Shown piece by piece: positions 9,412 to 18,023 of a DNA stretch of 64,000 nt (positions are counted from its first letter, which is position 1; every line of letters begins with the position of its first letter). Origin of the DNA: Leptobacterium sp964389205 (lineage in GTDB: Bacteria; Bacteroidota; Bacteroidia; Flavobacteriales; Flavobacteriaceae); the NCBI GenBank assembly GCA_964389205.1, contig CAYMDH010000002.1, positions 62,001-126,000 on the forward strand. Direction: 5' to 3'. Made by a program: the position numbers and the translations under genes. Below the pieces are notes generated by a model. The model was not told where the DNA came from. It ran no database searches and was given only the letters and a program-made list of their open reading frames with translations.

Positions 9412-9945
9412 ATGGCAGGTACAAGAGCAGCAATACGTTATGCAAAAGCAGTTATAGGATTGGCACAAGAAAATAAAGCCACCGATGCTGTTAACGAAGA
9501 TATGAAGGGCATTGTAGCAACTTTTGCGCAAAGCGAAGAACTTTTATCTTTTCTACAGAATCCTGTAGTTAAAACGGAAGTAAAAAAAGCATCATTAAAT
9601 GAGATATTTCCTAAAATAAGTAATACATCAAAAGGACTTATAGATATTCTTCTAGAAAATAAAAGAATTGATATCCTTGGGGAAGTAGCTGAAAAATATA
9701 TTTTTCTATATGATCAATTGCAGGGAGAACAAATAGCTATAGTTACTACAGCACTCCCATTAGATGCATCTTTAGAAAAGAAAATTCAAGCTAAAATAAA
9801 AGAGCTTACAGGAAAAGAAGCAAGCATAGAGAATAAAATTGATGAAAGTATTATTGGTGGGTTTATTCTTAGAATAGGAGATTTGCAATACAATGTAAGT
9901 ATTGCCAATAAGCTGAATAATTTAAAAAGAGAATTTACTAGTTAA
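9412..9945 (+). CDS. atpH: F1Fo ATP synthase subunit delta
   Basis: 177 residues. The N-terminus RAAIRYAKAVIGLAQE and the C-terminal motif IDESIIGGFILRIGDLQYNV are the conserved ends of the OSCP/delta family, which joins the peripheral stalk to the F1 head. Four bases separate it from atpF, consistent with coupled translation. Confidence 0.93.
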   Translation: MAGTRAAIRYAKAVIGLAQENKATDAVNEDMKGIVATFAQSEELLSFLQNPVVKTEVKKASLNEIFPKISNTSKGLIDILLENKRIDILGEVAEKYIFLYDQLQGEQIAIVTTALPLDASLEKKIQAKIKELTGKEASIENKIDESIIGGFILRIGDLQYNVSIANKLNNLKREFTS

Positions 9946-10000
9946 AAAAATAAATAAAGAGTTAGTTAGCAAGTTAGTTAACATCTAAATATTAAATAAG

Positions 10001-11581
10001 ATGGCAGAAGTAAAACCAGCTGAAGTATCAGCAATCTTAAAAAAACAACTATCAGGATTTGAAGCGAATGCTTCTTTAGATGAAGTGGGATCTGTATTAA
10101 CAGTAGGAGATGGTATTGCACGTATTTATGGACTATCTAATGTTCAATACGGAGAATTAGTAGAGTTTGAAAATGGACTTGAAGGCATCGTACTTAACCT
10201 AGAAGAAGATAATGTAGGGGTAGTTTTATTAGGACCTTCTCAAGGCATTAAAGAGGGTGTAACAGTAAAGCGTACAGAACGTATTGCTTCTCTTAATGTT
10301 GGAGAAGAAATAGTTGGTCGTGTTGTTAATACGCTTGGAGAGCCAATAGATGGTAAAGGCCCTATTGGTGGAAAACTTTATGAAATGCCTCTAGAGCGTA
10401 AAGCACCTGGAGTAGTTTTTCGTGAGCCAGTAACAGAACCATTACAAACAGGAATCAAATCTATTGATGCAATGATTCCAGTTGGTCGTGGACAACGTGA
10501 ATTGGTAATTGGAGATCGTCAAACAGGGAAAACAACGGTTTGTATCGATACCATCTTAAATCAAAAAGAATTTTATGATGCAGGAGAACCAGTTTTCTGT
10601 ATATATGTAGCAGTAGGACAAAAAGCATCTACAGTAGCTAATATTGCTAAAACTTTAGAAGATAGAGGAGCAATGGCTTATACCGTTATAGTAGCTGCAA
10701 ATGCATCTGACCCTGCGCCAATGCAAGTATATGCTCCTTTTGCAGGTGCTGCAATTGGTGAATATTTTAGAGATACAGGTCGTCCAGCATTAATTATATA
10801 TGATGATTTATCAAAACAAGCGGTGGCATATCGTGAAGTATCATTATTGTTGCGTCGCCCACCAGGGCGTGAAGCGTATCCTGGAGATGTATTTTACCTT
10901 CACTCACGTTTATTAGAGCGTGCAGCAAAAGTAATTGCAGATGATGGTATTGCAAAAGACATGAATGATCTTCCAGAATCTTTAAAACCACTAGTAAAAG
11001 GTGGAGGATCATTAACTGCATTGCCTATTATTGAAACACAAGCAGGAGATGTATCTGCCTACATACCAACCAATGTAATTTCTATTACAGATGGTCAAAT
11101 ATTCTTAGATGGAGATTTATTTAACTCTGGTGTAAGACCGGCAATTAACGTAGGGATCTCGGTATCTCGTGTTGGAGGTAATGCACAGATTAAGTCTATG
11201 AAAAAAGTATCAGGTACTTTAAAGCTAGATCAAGCTCAATTTCGTGAATTAGAAGCTTTTGCCAAGTTTGGATCAGATTTAGATGCTGTAACATTAAATG
11301 TAATTGAAAAAGGAAAACGTAACGTAGAAATATTAAAACAAGCGCAAAACGATCCTTTTACAGTTGAAGATCAAGTTGCGATTATTTATGCTGGATCTAA
11401 GAACTTATTAAGAGATGTTCCTGTAGAAAAAGTAAAAGAATTTGAGCGTGACTTTATAGAATTTTTGAAAGCAAAACACAGCGGTATTTTGTCAACGCTA
11501 AAAGCAGGGAAATTAACAGACGAGGTTACAGATACGTTAACTTCTGTAGCAAAAGATCTTTCTGCAAAATATAAAGCATAA
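10001..11581 (+). CDS. atpA: F1Fo ATP synthase subunit alpha
   Basis: 526 residues, the full family length. An N-terminal beta-barrel is followed by the nucleotide domain with P-loop GDRQTGKTT (near residue 170) and ALIIYDDLSKQAVAYR, then RRPPGREAYPGDVFYLHSRL with the conserved arginines. PAINVGISVSRVGG near residue 380 contains the Arg finger (VSRVGG). Codon use is more regular than in neighbours, as expected for a highly expressed protein. The catalytic beta subunit (atpD) and epsilon (atpC) are not in the cluster, which is the normal split arrangement in this group. Confidence 0.97.
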   Translation: MAEVKPAEVSAILKKQLSGFEANASLDEVGSVLTVGDGIARIYGLSNVQYGELVEFENGLEGIVLNLEEDNVGVVLLGPSQGIKEGVTVKRTERIASLNVGEEIVGRVVNTLGEPIDGKGPIGGKLYEMPLERKAPGVVFREPVTEPLQTGIKSIDAMIPVGRGQRELVIGDRQTGKTTVCIDTILNQKEFYDAGEPVFCIYVAVGQKASTVANIAKTLEDRGAMAYTVIVAANASDPAPMQVYAPFAGAAIGEYFRDTGRPALIIYDDLSKQAVAYREVSLLLRRPPGREAYPGDVFYLHSRLLERAAKVIADDGIAKDMNDLPESLKPLVKGGGSLTALPIIETQAGDVSAYIPTNVISITDGQIFLDGDLFNSGVRPAINVGISVSRVGGNAQIKSMKKVSGTLKLDQAQFRELEAFAKFGSDLDAVTLNVIEKGKRNVEILKQAQNDPFTVEDQVAIIYAGSKNLLRDVPVEKVKEFERDFIEFLKAKHSGILSTLKAGKLTDEVTDTLTSVAKDLSAKYKA

Positions 11582-11635
11582 GTATGAACTTGATGTTGTT
11601 TCTGTATAATAGAAATAACGAAAAAGCTAAAAGAA

Positions 11636-12496
11636 ATGGCTAACTTAAAGGAAATACGTAATAGAATAGCATCAGTAAAATCTACGATGCAGATTACTAG
11701 TGCCATGAAAATGGTATCTGCTGCAAAATTGAAAAAAGCGCAAGATGCTATTACTGCAATGCGTCCCTATGCAAATAAATTGACAGAACTTTTGCAAAGT
11801 TTAAGCGCCACTTTAGATGCTAATAGCGGAGGTTCTTTTTCAGAACAACGCGCTGTCAATAAAGTGCTTATTGTTGCTATTACCTCTAATAGAGGTTTAT
11901 GTGGGGCATTTAACTCAAACATTATAAAAGAGGCTTCTAGGTTAGCGAAAGAGACCTATGCTGGCAAAGAAGTGACATTTTTAACGATAGGAAAAAAAGG
12001 GAATGATATTTTGAGTAAATCCTTTCCAATTGCAGAGAATAACAATGCTATTTTTGATAATTTAAGTTTTGATGCTGTTGCAGAAATTGCTGAAAAACTT
12101 ATGGATTTGTTTTCAGAAGGAACTTATGATAAAATAGAAATCATTTATAATAAGTTTAAAAATGCAGCAACTCAAATTGTAACTACAGAGCAATTTTTAC
12201 CAATTGTTCCTCCAGAGGTAGAAAGCAATGTTAGCTTAGATTATATTTTTGAACCTTCGAAAGAAGAAATTGTAAAGACATTAATTCCAAAATCTCTGAA
12301 AACACAACTTTACAAAGGAATAAGAGATTCATTTGCTTCAGAACACGGTGCACGTATGACAGCGATGCATAAAGCAACAGACAATGCTGGAGAATTAAGA
12401 GATTCTTTAACATTAAGCTATAACAAAGCAAGACAAGCAGCCATTACTAATGAAATCTTAGAAATTGTTGGAGGTGCGGAGGCACTCAATAATTAG
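11636..12496 (+). CDS. atpG: F1Fo ATP synthase subunit gamma
   Basis: 286 residues. The N-terminal helix LKEIRNRIASVKSTMQIT and the C-terminal signature ARMTAMHKATDNAGELRDSL with ITNEILEIVGGAEAL are those of the central-shaft gamma subunit. It is the last gene of the cluster. The final seven codons and 18 bases beyond them are repeated just downstream as a diverged copy that again encodes AEALNN and a stop (see the repeat entry at 12476-12561), a sign of allelic recombination at this gene end. Confidence 0.95.
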   Translation: MANLKEIRNRIASVKSTMQITSAMKMVSAAKLKKAQDAITAMRPYANKLTELLQSLSATLDANSGGSFSEQRAVNKVLIVAITSNRGLCGAFNSNIIKEASRLAKETYAGKEVTFLTIGKKGNDILSKSFPIAENNNAIFDNLSFDAVAEIAEKLMDLFSEGTYDKIEIIYNKFKNAATQIVTTEQFLPIVPPEVESNVSLDYIFEPSKEEIVKTLIPKSLKTQLYKGIRDSFASEHGARMTAMHKATDNAGELRDSLTLSYNKARQAAITNEILEIVGGAEALNN

Positions 12497-12561
12497 GCGT
12501 AGCCAAATTATTAAAAAAAAAGCGGAAGCCCTCAACAATTAAGCGAAGCCAAATTATTAAA
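12476..12561 (+). repeat. Diverged tandem duplication of the atpG 3' end
   Basis: Two 40-bp copies, 12476-12515 and 12522-12561, separated by six A residues, agree at 35 of 40 positions. Both encode AEALNN followed by a stop; within the coding part all differences are synonymous (GAG/GAA, GCA/GCC, AAT/AAC, TAG/TAA). The second copy is not translated as part of atpG. The pattern is better explained by recombination with a diverged atpG allele than by a recent slip. Confidence 0.85.
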
Positions 12562-12595
12562 GAGGTACTAAAACATTAAACGATAATAAAATTTT

Positions 12596-12637
12596 AATCC
12601 CCCTGTAAAGTTGTATTTACAGGGGGATTTATTTTTT
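12596..12637 (+). terminator. Rho-independent terminator of the atp operon
   Basis: Arms 12596-12609 and 12616-12629 pair perfectly over 14 bp (AATCCCCCTGTAAA and its complement) with the six-base loop GTTGTA, followed by TATTTTTT. It lies 100 bases after the atpG stop. Confidence 0.9.
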
Positions 12638-12689
12638 GGCATCAATTTTGGTTTGTATATTTAAACTTTGAAATCTAAAGACAATCAAG

Positions 12690-13223
12690 ATGAAAAAACT
12701 CAAACAAATTATAAGCATACTAGTAATCACTTTAATTATGGTAAATTTTTCAAGTTGCTCAAGTGCACAAAAACTTCAAGAAGAAACTCCTTTTAGTATA
12801 GGAGAAGTATCATCTCAGAAATGGGTTGCTGGTGTACAAGGAGGAGGAGCTGGTATTAATGTATTTATTCCAATTTCTGAAATAGAAGAAAATATAGAGA
12901 TGAAAGGTCTTTACTATCACGGAAAGCTTGTAGAATTAGAAAAAAGAAAAGATGGTCTATATATTGGAAGATTCAAAACAAATATAAATCAGAAAGTAGA
13001 TTTTATTATAGATGAAGACTCAAAGAAAGAATACGGGAATAAAGTTCCAGAGATAGAGGAAAAAGCTAAAATCCCTTTTGAGTTAAAAGATAATGAGGCT
13101 ATTTTAAGTTATATGCATAAGGGTCGTTTAAAATATTTTAAAATTGAAAATATTATAACTAAACAAATAGCAGCATATTTAAGTACTCCTAAAAATGAAG
13201 GAGAAAACCTGATAAAACAATAG
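12690..13223 (+). CDS. Predicted lipoprotein of unknown function
   Basis: 177 residues. A lysine-rich start and hydrophobic core (ISILVITLIMVN) lead to FSSCSSAQ, so a lipid-anchored Cys at about residue 23 is likely. The mature part contains QKWVAGVQGGGAGINVFIPI and otherwise mixed beta-type sequence; I recognise no domain. It lies 17 bases before the flippase gene and may be co-transcribed with it, which hints at a role at the cell surface. Confidence 0.7.
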   Translation: MKKLKQIISILVITLIMVNFSSCSSAQKLQEETPFSIGEVSSQKWVAGVQGGGAGINVFIPISEIEENIEMKGLYYHGKLVELEKRKDGLYIGRFKTNINQKVDFIIDEDSKKEYGNKVPEIEEKAKIPFELKDNEAILSYMHKGRLKYFKIENIITKQIAAYLSTPKNEGENLIKQ

Positions 13224-13239
13224 CTAATCTTTTAACTCA

Positions 13240-14700
13240 TTGAGCGCGTTAAAGAAGCTATTTAAACATACATTTATCTATGGAATAGCAACAGTTCTTC
13301 CAAGAATTTTAGGCCTTATACTCACACCTCTGTATATTACAAAATTAGCAGAGGCACAATACGGAGTATATATTAGCCTCATGGTATATCTTATCTTAGG
13401 AAATGTATTGCTTTCTTATGGTATGGAAACTGCGTTTTTCAGGTTTATGAATAAAACTGCAGAAAAAAAGACAGAAGTTAGGGCAACAGCCCTAACTTCT
13501 GTCTTTTTTTCTTCTAGTTTTTTTTTAATTATAGCGTTACTTTTTAGAGATAAATTAGGATTGTGGCTGGATTATCAAGTAGAATTTATTGTTTACGCGA
13601 TATTAATTCTTTTTTTTGATGCTTTAGTTGTTATTCCTTTTGCTTGGTTTAGAAATAAAGAACGCCCTGTAAAGTACTCATTTATAAAAATACTTAATGT
13701 AGTTATTAACCTATCTCTTAATCTTTTTTTCTTTTTAATTCTTCCAGAACTAATAGAAGATAAAACAATATCATTTTGGAATAAAATCTCTTTTGATAAT
13801 AAGATTCATTATATTTTTATATCTAATATAATTGCAAGTTTAATTACCTTTTTGTTATTAGTCCCTTTATATTTTAAAATAAAATTCAGCTTTAATAAAT
13901 ATCTTTGGAAGCAAATGATTTATTATGCTTTTCCTGTTTTAATAGCTGGTATTGCATTTTCAATTAATGAGGGAATAGATAAGCTTCTCTTGAGATATTT
14001 ATTACCAAAAGAGATAGCAGATACAGAAGTAGGGATTTATGGAGCGTGCTATAAATTAGGTGTTTTTATGACCTTATTTATTACTGCATTCAAATTGGGA
14101 GTAGAACCTTTTTTCTTTAATCAAGCAGCTAAAAAGAATGCAAAAACAACCTATGCCAACATTACTTTATACTTTAGTATTTTTGGAGCTCTAATTCTTC
14201 TTTTTGTAGTTGTTTATATAGACTTTTTAAAACTTATCTTAATCCCTGAAGAGAACTATTGGAAAGCATTATGGATTGTACCTATTATTTTGATGGCTAA
14301 TTTATGTTTAGGGATCTACCATAATTTATCTGTATGGTATAAGGTTACTGATCAAACAAAATTTGGAGCGTATATTTCTGTTTTTGGAGCTATAATAACA
14401 CTTGCTTTAAATTTTATCCTTATTCCAATAATAAAATTTAAAGGAGCAGCAATAGCAACACTTGTAGCTTATGCAAGCATGATGTTTTTATCGTATTATT
14501 TTGGTCAAAAAAAATATCCAATACCATATAATCTAAAGAAAATAGGGACTTATTTGGGAGCTTCTGCATTTTTCTCTTTCTTATCCTTCTATATTTTCGA
14601 CAGAGATATTATTATTGGAAGCGGGTTACTTTTAGTATTTTTAACATTAATATATCTCTTTGAAAAAGCTACTTTAAAAACCATGTTTATTAAAAAATAA
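13240..14700 (+). CDS. Polysaccharide flippase (Wzx/MATE-like)
   Basis: 486 residues starting at TTG. The N-terminus ALKKLFKHTFIYGIATVLPR and about fourteen membrane segments match the polysaccharide biosynthesis/flippase family that moves lipid-linked sugars across the inner membrane. The TTG start is chosen because the conserved N-terminal amphipathic helix begins there and no ATG fits. dut and a sugar nucleotidyltransferase follow. An oddity is a perfect 23-bp inverted repeat inside the coding sequence at 13461-13512, covering the codons for KKTEVRATALTSVFF. Confidence 0.85.
   Translation: MSALKKLFKHTFIYGIATVLPRILGLILTPLYITKLAEAQYGVYISLMVYLILGNVLLSYGMETAFFRFMNKTAEKKTEVRATALTSVFFSSSFFLIIALLFRDKLGLWLDYQVEFIVYAILILFFDALVVIPFAWFRNKERPVKYSFIKILNVVINLSLNLFFFLILPELIEDKTISFWNKISFDNKIHYIFISNIIASLITFLLLVPLYFKIKFSFNKYLWKQMIYYAFPVLIAGIAFSINEGIDKLLLRYLLPKEIADTEVGIYGACYKLGVFMTLFITAFKLGVEPFFFNQAAKKNAKTTYANITLYFSIFGALILLFVVVYIDFLKLILIPEENYWKALWIVPIILMANLCLGIYHNLSVWYKVTDQTKFGAYISVFGAIITLALNFILIPIIKFKGAAIATLVAYASMMFLSYYFGQKKYPIPYNLKKIGTYLGASAFFSFLSFYIFDRDIIIGSGLLLVFLTLIYLFEKATLKTMFIKK
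13461..13512 (+). repeat. Perfect 23-bp inverted repeat inside the flippase gene
   Basis: Arms 13461-13483 and 13490-13512 are exact reverse complements with a six-base loop CAACAG. The right arm ends in a run of seven T, so in RNA the element has the shape of a strong bidirectional terminator with core GACAGAAGTTAGGG. It does not disturb the reading frame. Confidence 0.9.
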
Positions 14701-14708
14701 TCTAATAA

Positions 14709-15143
14709 ATGAAAATAAATATCATCAATAAATCTCAGCATCCTTTACCTCATTATGAAACTAATGCTTCAGCTGGAATGGATCTTAGAGCCAATATTGA
14801 AGAAGCATTAACACTAGCCCCCCTAGAGCGCACTATTATAAAAACAGGCCTTTTTATAGAATTACCCGTTGGATATGAAGCTCAAGTGCGCCCCAGAAGT
14901 GGATTGGCAGCAAAAAAAGGGGTTACAGTATTAAATGCACCTGGAACAATAGATGCTGATTATAGAGGAGAAATAGGAGTCATATTAGTGAACTTGTCAA
15001 ATAATCCTTTTGTTGTAGAAAATGGAGAACGTATTGCTCAACTTGTTATTTCAAAACATGAGCGAGCAACTTTTATAGAAGTATCTGAATTAACAGAAAC
15101 AGAAAGAGGTGCAGGTGGATTTGGAAGCACTGGAACAAAGTAA
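14709..15143 (+). CDS. dut: Deoxyuridine 5'-triphosphate nucleotidohydrolase (dUTPase)
   Basis: 144 residues, the normal trimeric dUTPase length. All five motifs are present: AGMDLRA (motif 1, catalytic metal Asp), PRSGLA (motif 2), GTIDADYRGEIGV (motif 3), RIAQLVI (motif 4) and the glycine-rich RGAGGFGSTG at the C-terminus (motif 5). The enzyme hydrolyses dUTP to dUMP, keeping uracil out of DNA and feeding thymidylate synthesis. Eight bases separate it from the flippase gene. Confidence 0.97.
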   Translation: MKINIINKSQHPLPHYETNASAGMDLRANIEEALTLAPLERTIIKTGLFIELPVGYEAQVRPRSGLAAKKGVTVLNAPGTIDADYRGEIGVILVNLSNNPFVVENGERIAQLVISKHERATFIEVSELTETERGAGGFGSTGTK

Positions 15144-15152
15144 ATATATTTG
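15120..15152 (+). promoter_or_regulatory. Predicted promoter for the sugar nucleotidyltransferase
   Basis: TTTG at 15120-15123 and TATATTTG at 15145-15152, spaced by 21 bases, fit the Bacteroidetes -33/-7 pattern. The site overlaps the dut stop codon and lies about 40 bases before the start at 15194. Confidence 0.5.
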
Positions 15153-15193
15153 TAGAATGTACGTTTTATCGATAATAATAAATAAATGCATCA

Positions 15194-16201
15194 ATGAAAA
15201 TAATAGTACCTATGGCCGGAAGAGGATCACGTCTTCGCCCACATACGCTTACAGTACCAAAACCCTTAATACCAATTGCTGGAAAGCCAATAGTACAACG
15301 TTTGGTAGAAGATATAGCCAAAGTATTAAATCAAGAAATTGAAGAAGTAGCTTTTATTATCGGAGATTTTGGAGAGCAAGTAGAAAAAGATCTAGTAAGT
15401 ATTGCTAATAATTTAGGTGCAAAAGGAACGATTTATCATCAAGACAAACCTTTAGGAACAGGACATGCAATTATGTGTGCTAAAGAGTCATTATCTGGGC
15501 CTGCAGTGATTGCCTATGCAGACACATTAATTAGAGCAAATTTTGATTTAAATAAAGATGCAGATGCAGTTATTTGGGTTAAGAAAGTGGAAGACCCTAG
15601 TGCCTTTGGTGTTGTAAAAATGAATCAGGAAAATGAAATTGTTGAGCTAGTAGAGAAGCCATCTAGTTTTGTTTCTGATCTCGCAGTAATTGGAATCTAT
15701 TATTTTAAAGATGTAGGTGTTTTAAAAGACGAACTACAAATTGTTTTAGATCAGAACATTATTCACGGAGGAGAATATCAAATTAATGACGGTATTAAGG
15801 GGATGATGCGAAAAGGAAAGATTTTTGCTCCAGGTGAGGTAGATGAATGGATGGATTGCGGAAATAAAAACGTAACCGTTGATACAAACAATAGAATGCT
15901 AGGCTTTCTTCAAAATGACAATGAGAATTTAGTAGCAACTACGGTACAAATAGAGAACTCAGAAATTATCCCTCCTTGTTATATAGGAGAGAACGTATTA
16001 TTAAAAAATACGACTATTGGGCCTAATGTGTCAATAGGGAATGATAGCACTGTAGAAGATTCAATTGTTAAAAACAGCTTAATACAAACAAATTCCATCA
16101 TAAAAAATGCTAATTTAGACAATGCTATGATTGGAAATCACGCTACTTTTAATGGAAATTTCTCTACTATAAGTATAGGAGATTATTCTGTCTTAGAATA
16201 A
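15194..16201 (+). CDS. Sugar-phosphate nucleotidyltransferase with C-terminal left-handed beta-helix
   Basis: 335 residues. The N-terminal GT-A-like domain starts IIVPMAGRGSRLRPHTL, with the nucleotide-binding loop and KPLIPIAGKPIVQ; DTLIRANFDL contains the metal-binding Asp region. The last 100 residues form hexapeptide repeats (IGENVLLKNTTIGPNVSIG), as in GlmU-like and RmlA-long proteins. The enzyme probably activates a sugar 1-phosphate with UTP or dTTP; the sugar cannot be read. Its neighbours include a flippase, which fits surface polysaccharide formation. Confidence 0.85.
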   Translation: MKIIVPMAGRGSRLRPHTLTVPKPLIPIAGKPIVQRLVEDIAKVLNQEIEEVAFIIGDFGEQVEKDLVSIANNLGAKGTIYHQDKPLGTGHAIMCAKESLSGPAVIAYADTLIRANFDLNKDADAVIWVKKVEDPSAFGVVKMNQENEIVELVEKPSSFVSDLAVIGIYYFKDVGVLKDELQIVLDQNIIHGGEYQINDGIKGMMRKGKIFAPGEVDEWMDCGNKNVTVDTNNRMLGFLQNDNENLVATTVQIENSEIIPPCYIGENVLLKNTTIGPNVSIGNDSTVEDSIVKNSLIQTNSIIKNANLDNAMIGNHATFNGNFSTISIGDYSVLE

Positions 16202-16277
16202 AATAAAAATATTATAGTTACTATATAATATACAATATGGTATAAGATTTGAATTGCTTAGCATATAAATAAATTAA

Positions 16278-17228
16278 ATGAATCGAATATTTTGCATATT
16301 AACGATGGTGTTTATTGGAGTTTTTTTAACTCCAATGAATTTGATTTCTCAAGAAAAAGAGAGCGCAGAAATTTCTCTTGAAGAATATTCAGATGAGTTT
16401 CAAGAAAACTTTTTTGAGGCATTAAAAAATAGCGGGATTCACAATTATGATAAAGCGATTAATTTCTTACTAGAGTGTAAAAATCTACAACCTGAAAATG
16501 AAGTTGTAGATTTTGAATTAGGGAAAAACTATTTGAAATTAAATCAATATTATAAAGCAGAAGATTATATTTTAAAAGCAGTAGAAGCAGCGCCAGATAA
16601 TATATGGTATTTAGATGCTTTGTTAGAAGTTTATAGAATTCAGAATAATACTCTAAAATCGATAGAAGTTGCAAAAAAATTAGCAGCAAAAAACATTAAA
16701 TACAAAGAGAATTTAATGATGATTTATGCCAGATCTAGGCAATTTAAAGAAGCTTTAATGTTATTAGATGATTTGGATGAAGAATTAGGCGTTTCAAAAA
16801 AACGAAAAGATTTGCGCGTTTATTTTACAACGCTTTTAGTAAGTAATAAAGAAGAAGAAAGAAAGAAGACTTTAGTTCTTGAATCCAACAATAATACCTC
16901 TTTTAAGAAAAATCCTTTACAGACAATTCAAAAAGAAATTGATGAATTAATTGAAAACGAATCTTATGAAGAATTGATAGAGATTACAGAAGAAGCAATA
17001 GAGCTCTATCCTTCTCAATCTTCTTTTTATTATGCAAATGGTTTGGCACAAAATAAAACAGGAAAATATAAGAATGCTATTTCGTCTTTAGAAACGGCTT
17101 TAGATTTTTTAATAGACAATACTAATTTAGAAAATAACATATACAGACAATTATCATATGCTTATACTTCATTAGGAAATACAAAAAAAGCAAATGAATA
17201 CTTAAAAAAGGAGAGGAAAGGATCATGA
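16278..17228 (+). CDS. Exported tetratricopeptide-repeat protein
   Basis: 316 residues. A signal peptide at 1-25 (ILTMVFIGVFLTP) is followed by two blocks of TPR motifs, the first around residues 50-140 (NYDKAINFLLECKNLQPENE, LNQYYKAEDYILKAVEAAP) and the second at 225-310. TPR proteins are scaffolds for protein contacts. Its stop overlaps the start of the DUF4292 lipoprotein (ATGA) and an EnvC-like protein follows, a gene trio that recurs in Flavobacteria and points to outer-envelope maintenance. Confidence 0.8.
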   Translation: MNRIFCILTMVFIGVFLTPMNLISQEKESAEISLEEYSDEFQENFFEALKNSGIHNYDKAINFLLECKNLQPENEVVDFELGKNYLKLNQYYKAEDYILKAVEAAPDNIWYLDALLEVYRIQNNTLKSIEVAKKLAAKNIKYKENLMMIYARSRQFKEALMLLDDLDEELGVSKKRKDLRVYFTTLLVSNKEEERKKTLVLESNNNTSFKKNPLQTIQKEIDELIENESYEELIEITEEAIELYPSQSSFYYANGLAQNKTGKYKNAISSLETALDFLIDNTNLENNIYRQLSYAYTSLGNTKKANEYLKKERKGS

Positions 17229-18022
17229 AAAAGAGAAAAAATAAAACATATTTAAGAACTACTATTTATATAGTAATTGTTGCTTTTACCTTCTTTTTAC
17301 ACTCGTGTAAATCTAATAAGTTAATAACAGAAAAAACTACTGCGAATAAACTGCCAGTAAAGACAATTGTAAAAAATCATAATAAAAATAAACTAGATTT
17401 CAATACGATTAGAGGACGAATGAAAGTAGGTTATGACGACGGAGATAACTCACAATCACACACTATTAGTTTTCGTATGGAAAAAGACAAAGCAATATTG
17501 TTGAGTGCTCCATTATCTATTGTAAAAGTTTATATCACACCAACTAGAGTTAGTTTTTATAACAAATGGGGAAGAGAATATTTTGATGGCGATTTTTCTT
17601 ATCTAAGTAATTTACTAGGAACAGAATTAGATTTTGATAAAATTCAAAACATGTTATTAGGGCAATCTATTTTTAATTTAGAAGATGAAAAATACAGAGC
17701 TTCTATAGTTGATAATGAATACCAGTTGAAGCCTGTGAAAGATTTTGATTTATTTAAAAGATTATTTTTAATAGAATCATCAAATTACAAAATGAAACTT
17801 CAACAAATTTCTCAACCCAAAGAAGGAAGACTTCTCGGTATAAATTATAGTGCATATCAAAAAATTGAAGATAGAGTTTTTCCAGAAAATATTGTTATTA
17901 CTGCAGAAGAGGAACAGAAAAAAGTAAAGATTGAAATTAATTATAGAAGTGTTGAATTTAATCAACGTGTATCTTTTCCATATAAAGTTCCAAAAGGATA
18001 TAAAGAAATTGTATTGAAATAA
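17225..18022 (+). CDS. DUF4292 family lipoprotein
   Basis: 265 residues. The signal segment IVIVAFTFFLHSCKS gives a lipobox Cys at about residue 28. The mature domain, with RGRMKVGYDDGD and repeated beta-strand patterns such as ISFRMEKDKAILLSAPLSIV, is the LolA/LolB-like fold expected for DUF4292, and could carry or sense lipids in the periplasm; that function is inferred. It overlaps the TPR gene by four bases and lies one base before the EnvC-like gene. Confidence 0.78.
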   Translation: MKKRKNKTYLRTTIYIVIVAFTFFLHSCKSNKLITEKTTANKLPVKTIVKNHNKNKLDFNTIRGRMKVGYDDGDNSQSHTISFRMEKDKAILLSAPLSIVKVYITPTRVSFYNKWGREYFDGDFSYLSNLLGTELDFDKIQNMLLGQSIFNLEDEKYRASIVDNEYQLKPVKDFDLFKRLFLIESSNYKMKLQQISQPKEGRLLGINYSAYQKIEDRVFPENIVITAEEEQKKVKIEINYRSVEFNQRVSFPYKVPKGYKEIVLK

Positions 18023-18023
18023 A

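Noticed and set aside
15109..15342. 77-codon forward frame overlapping dut and the nucleotidyltransferase
   Set aside because: It lies across the ends of two well supported genes in another frame and has no family features.
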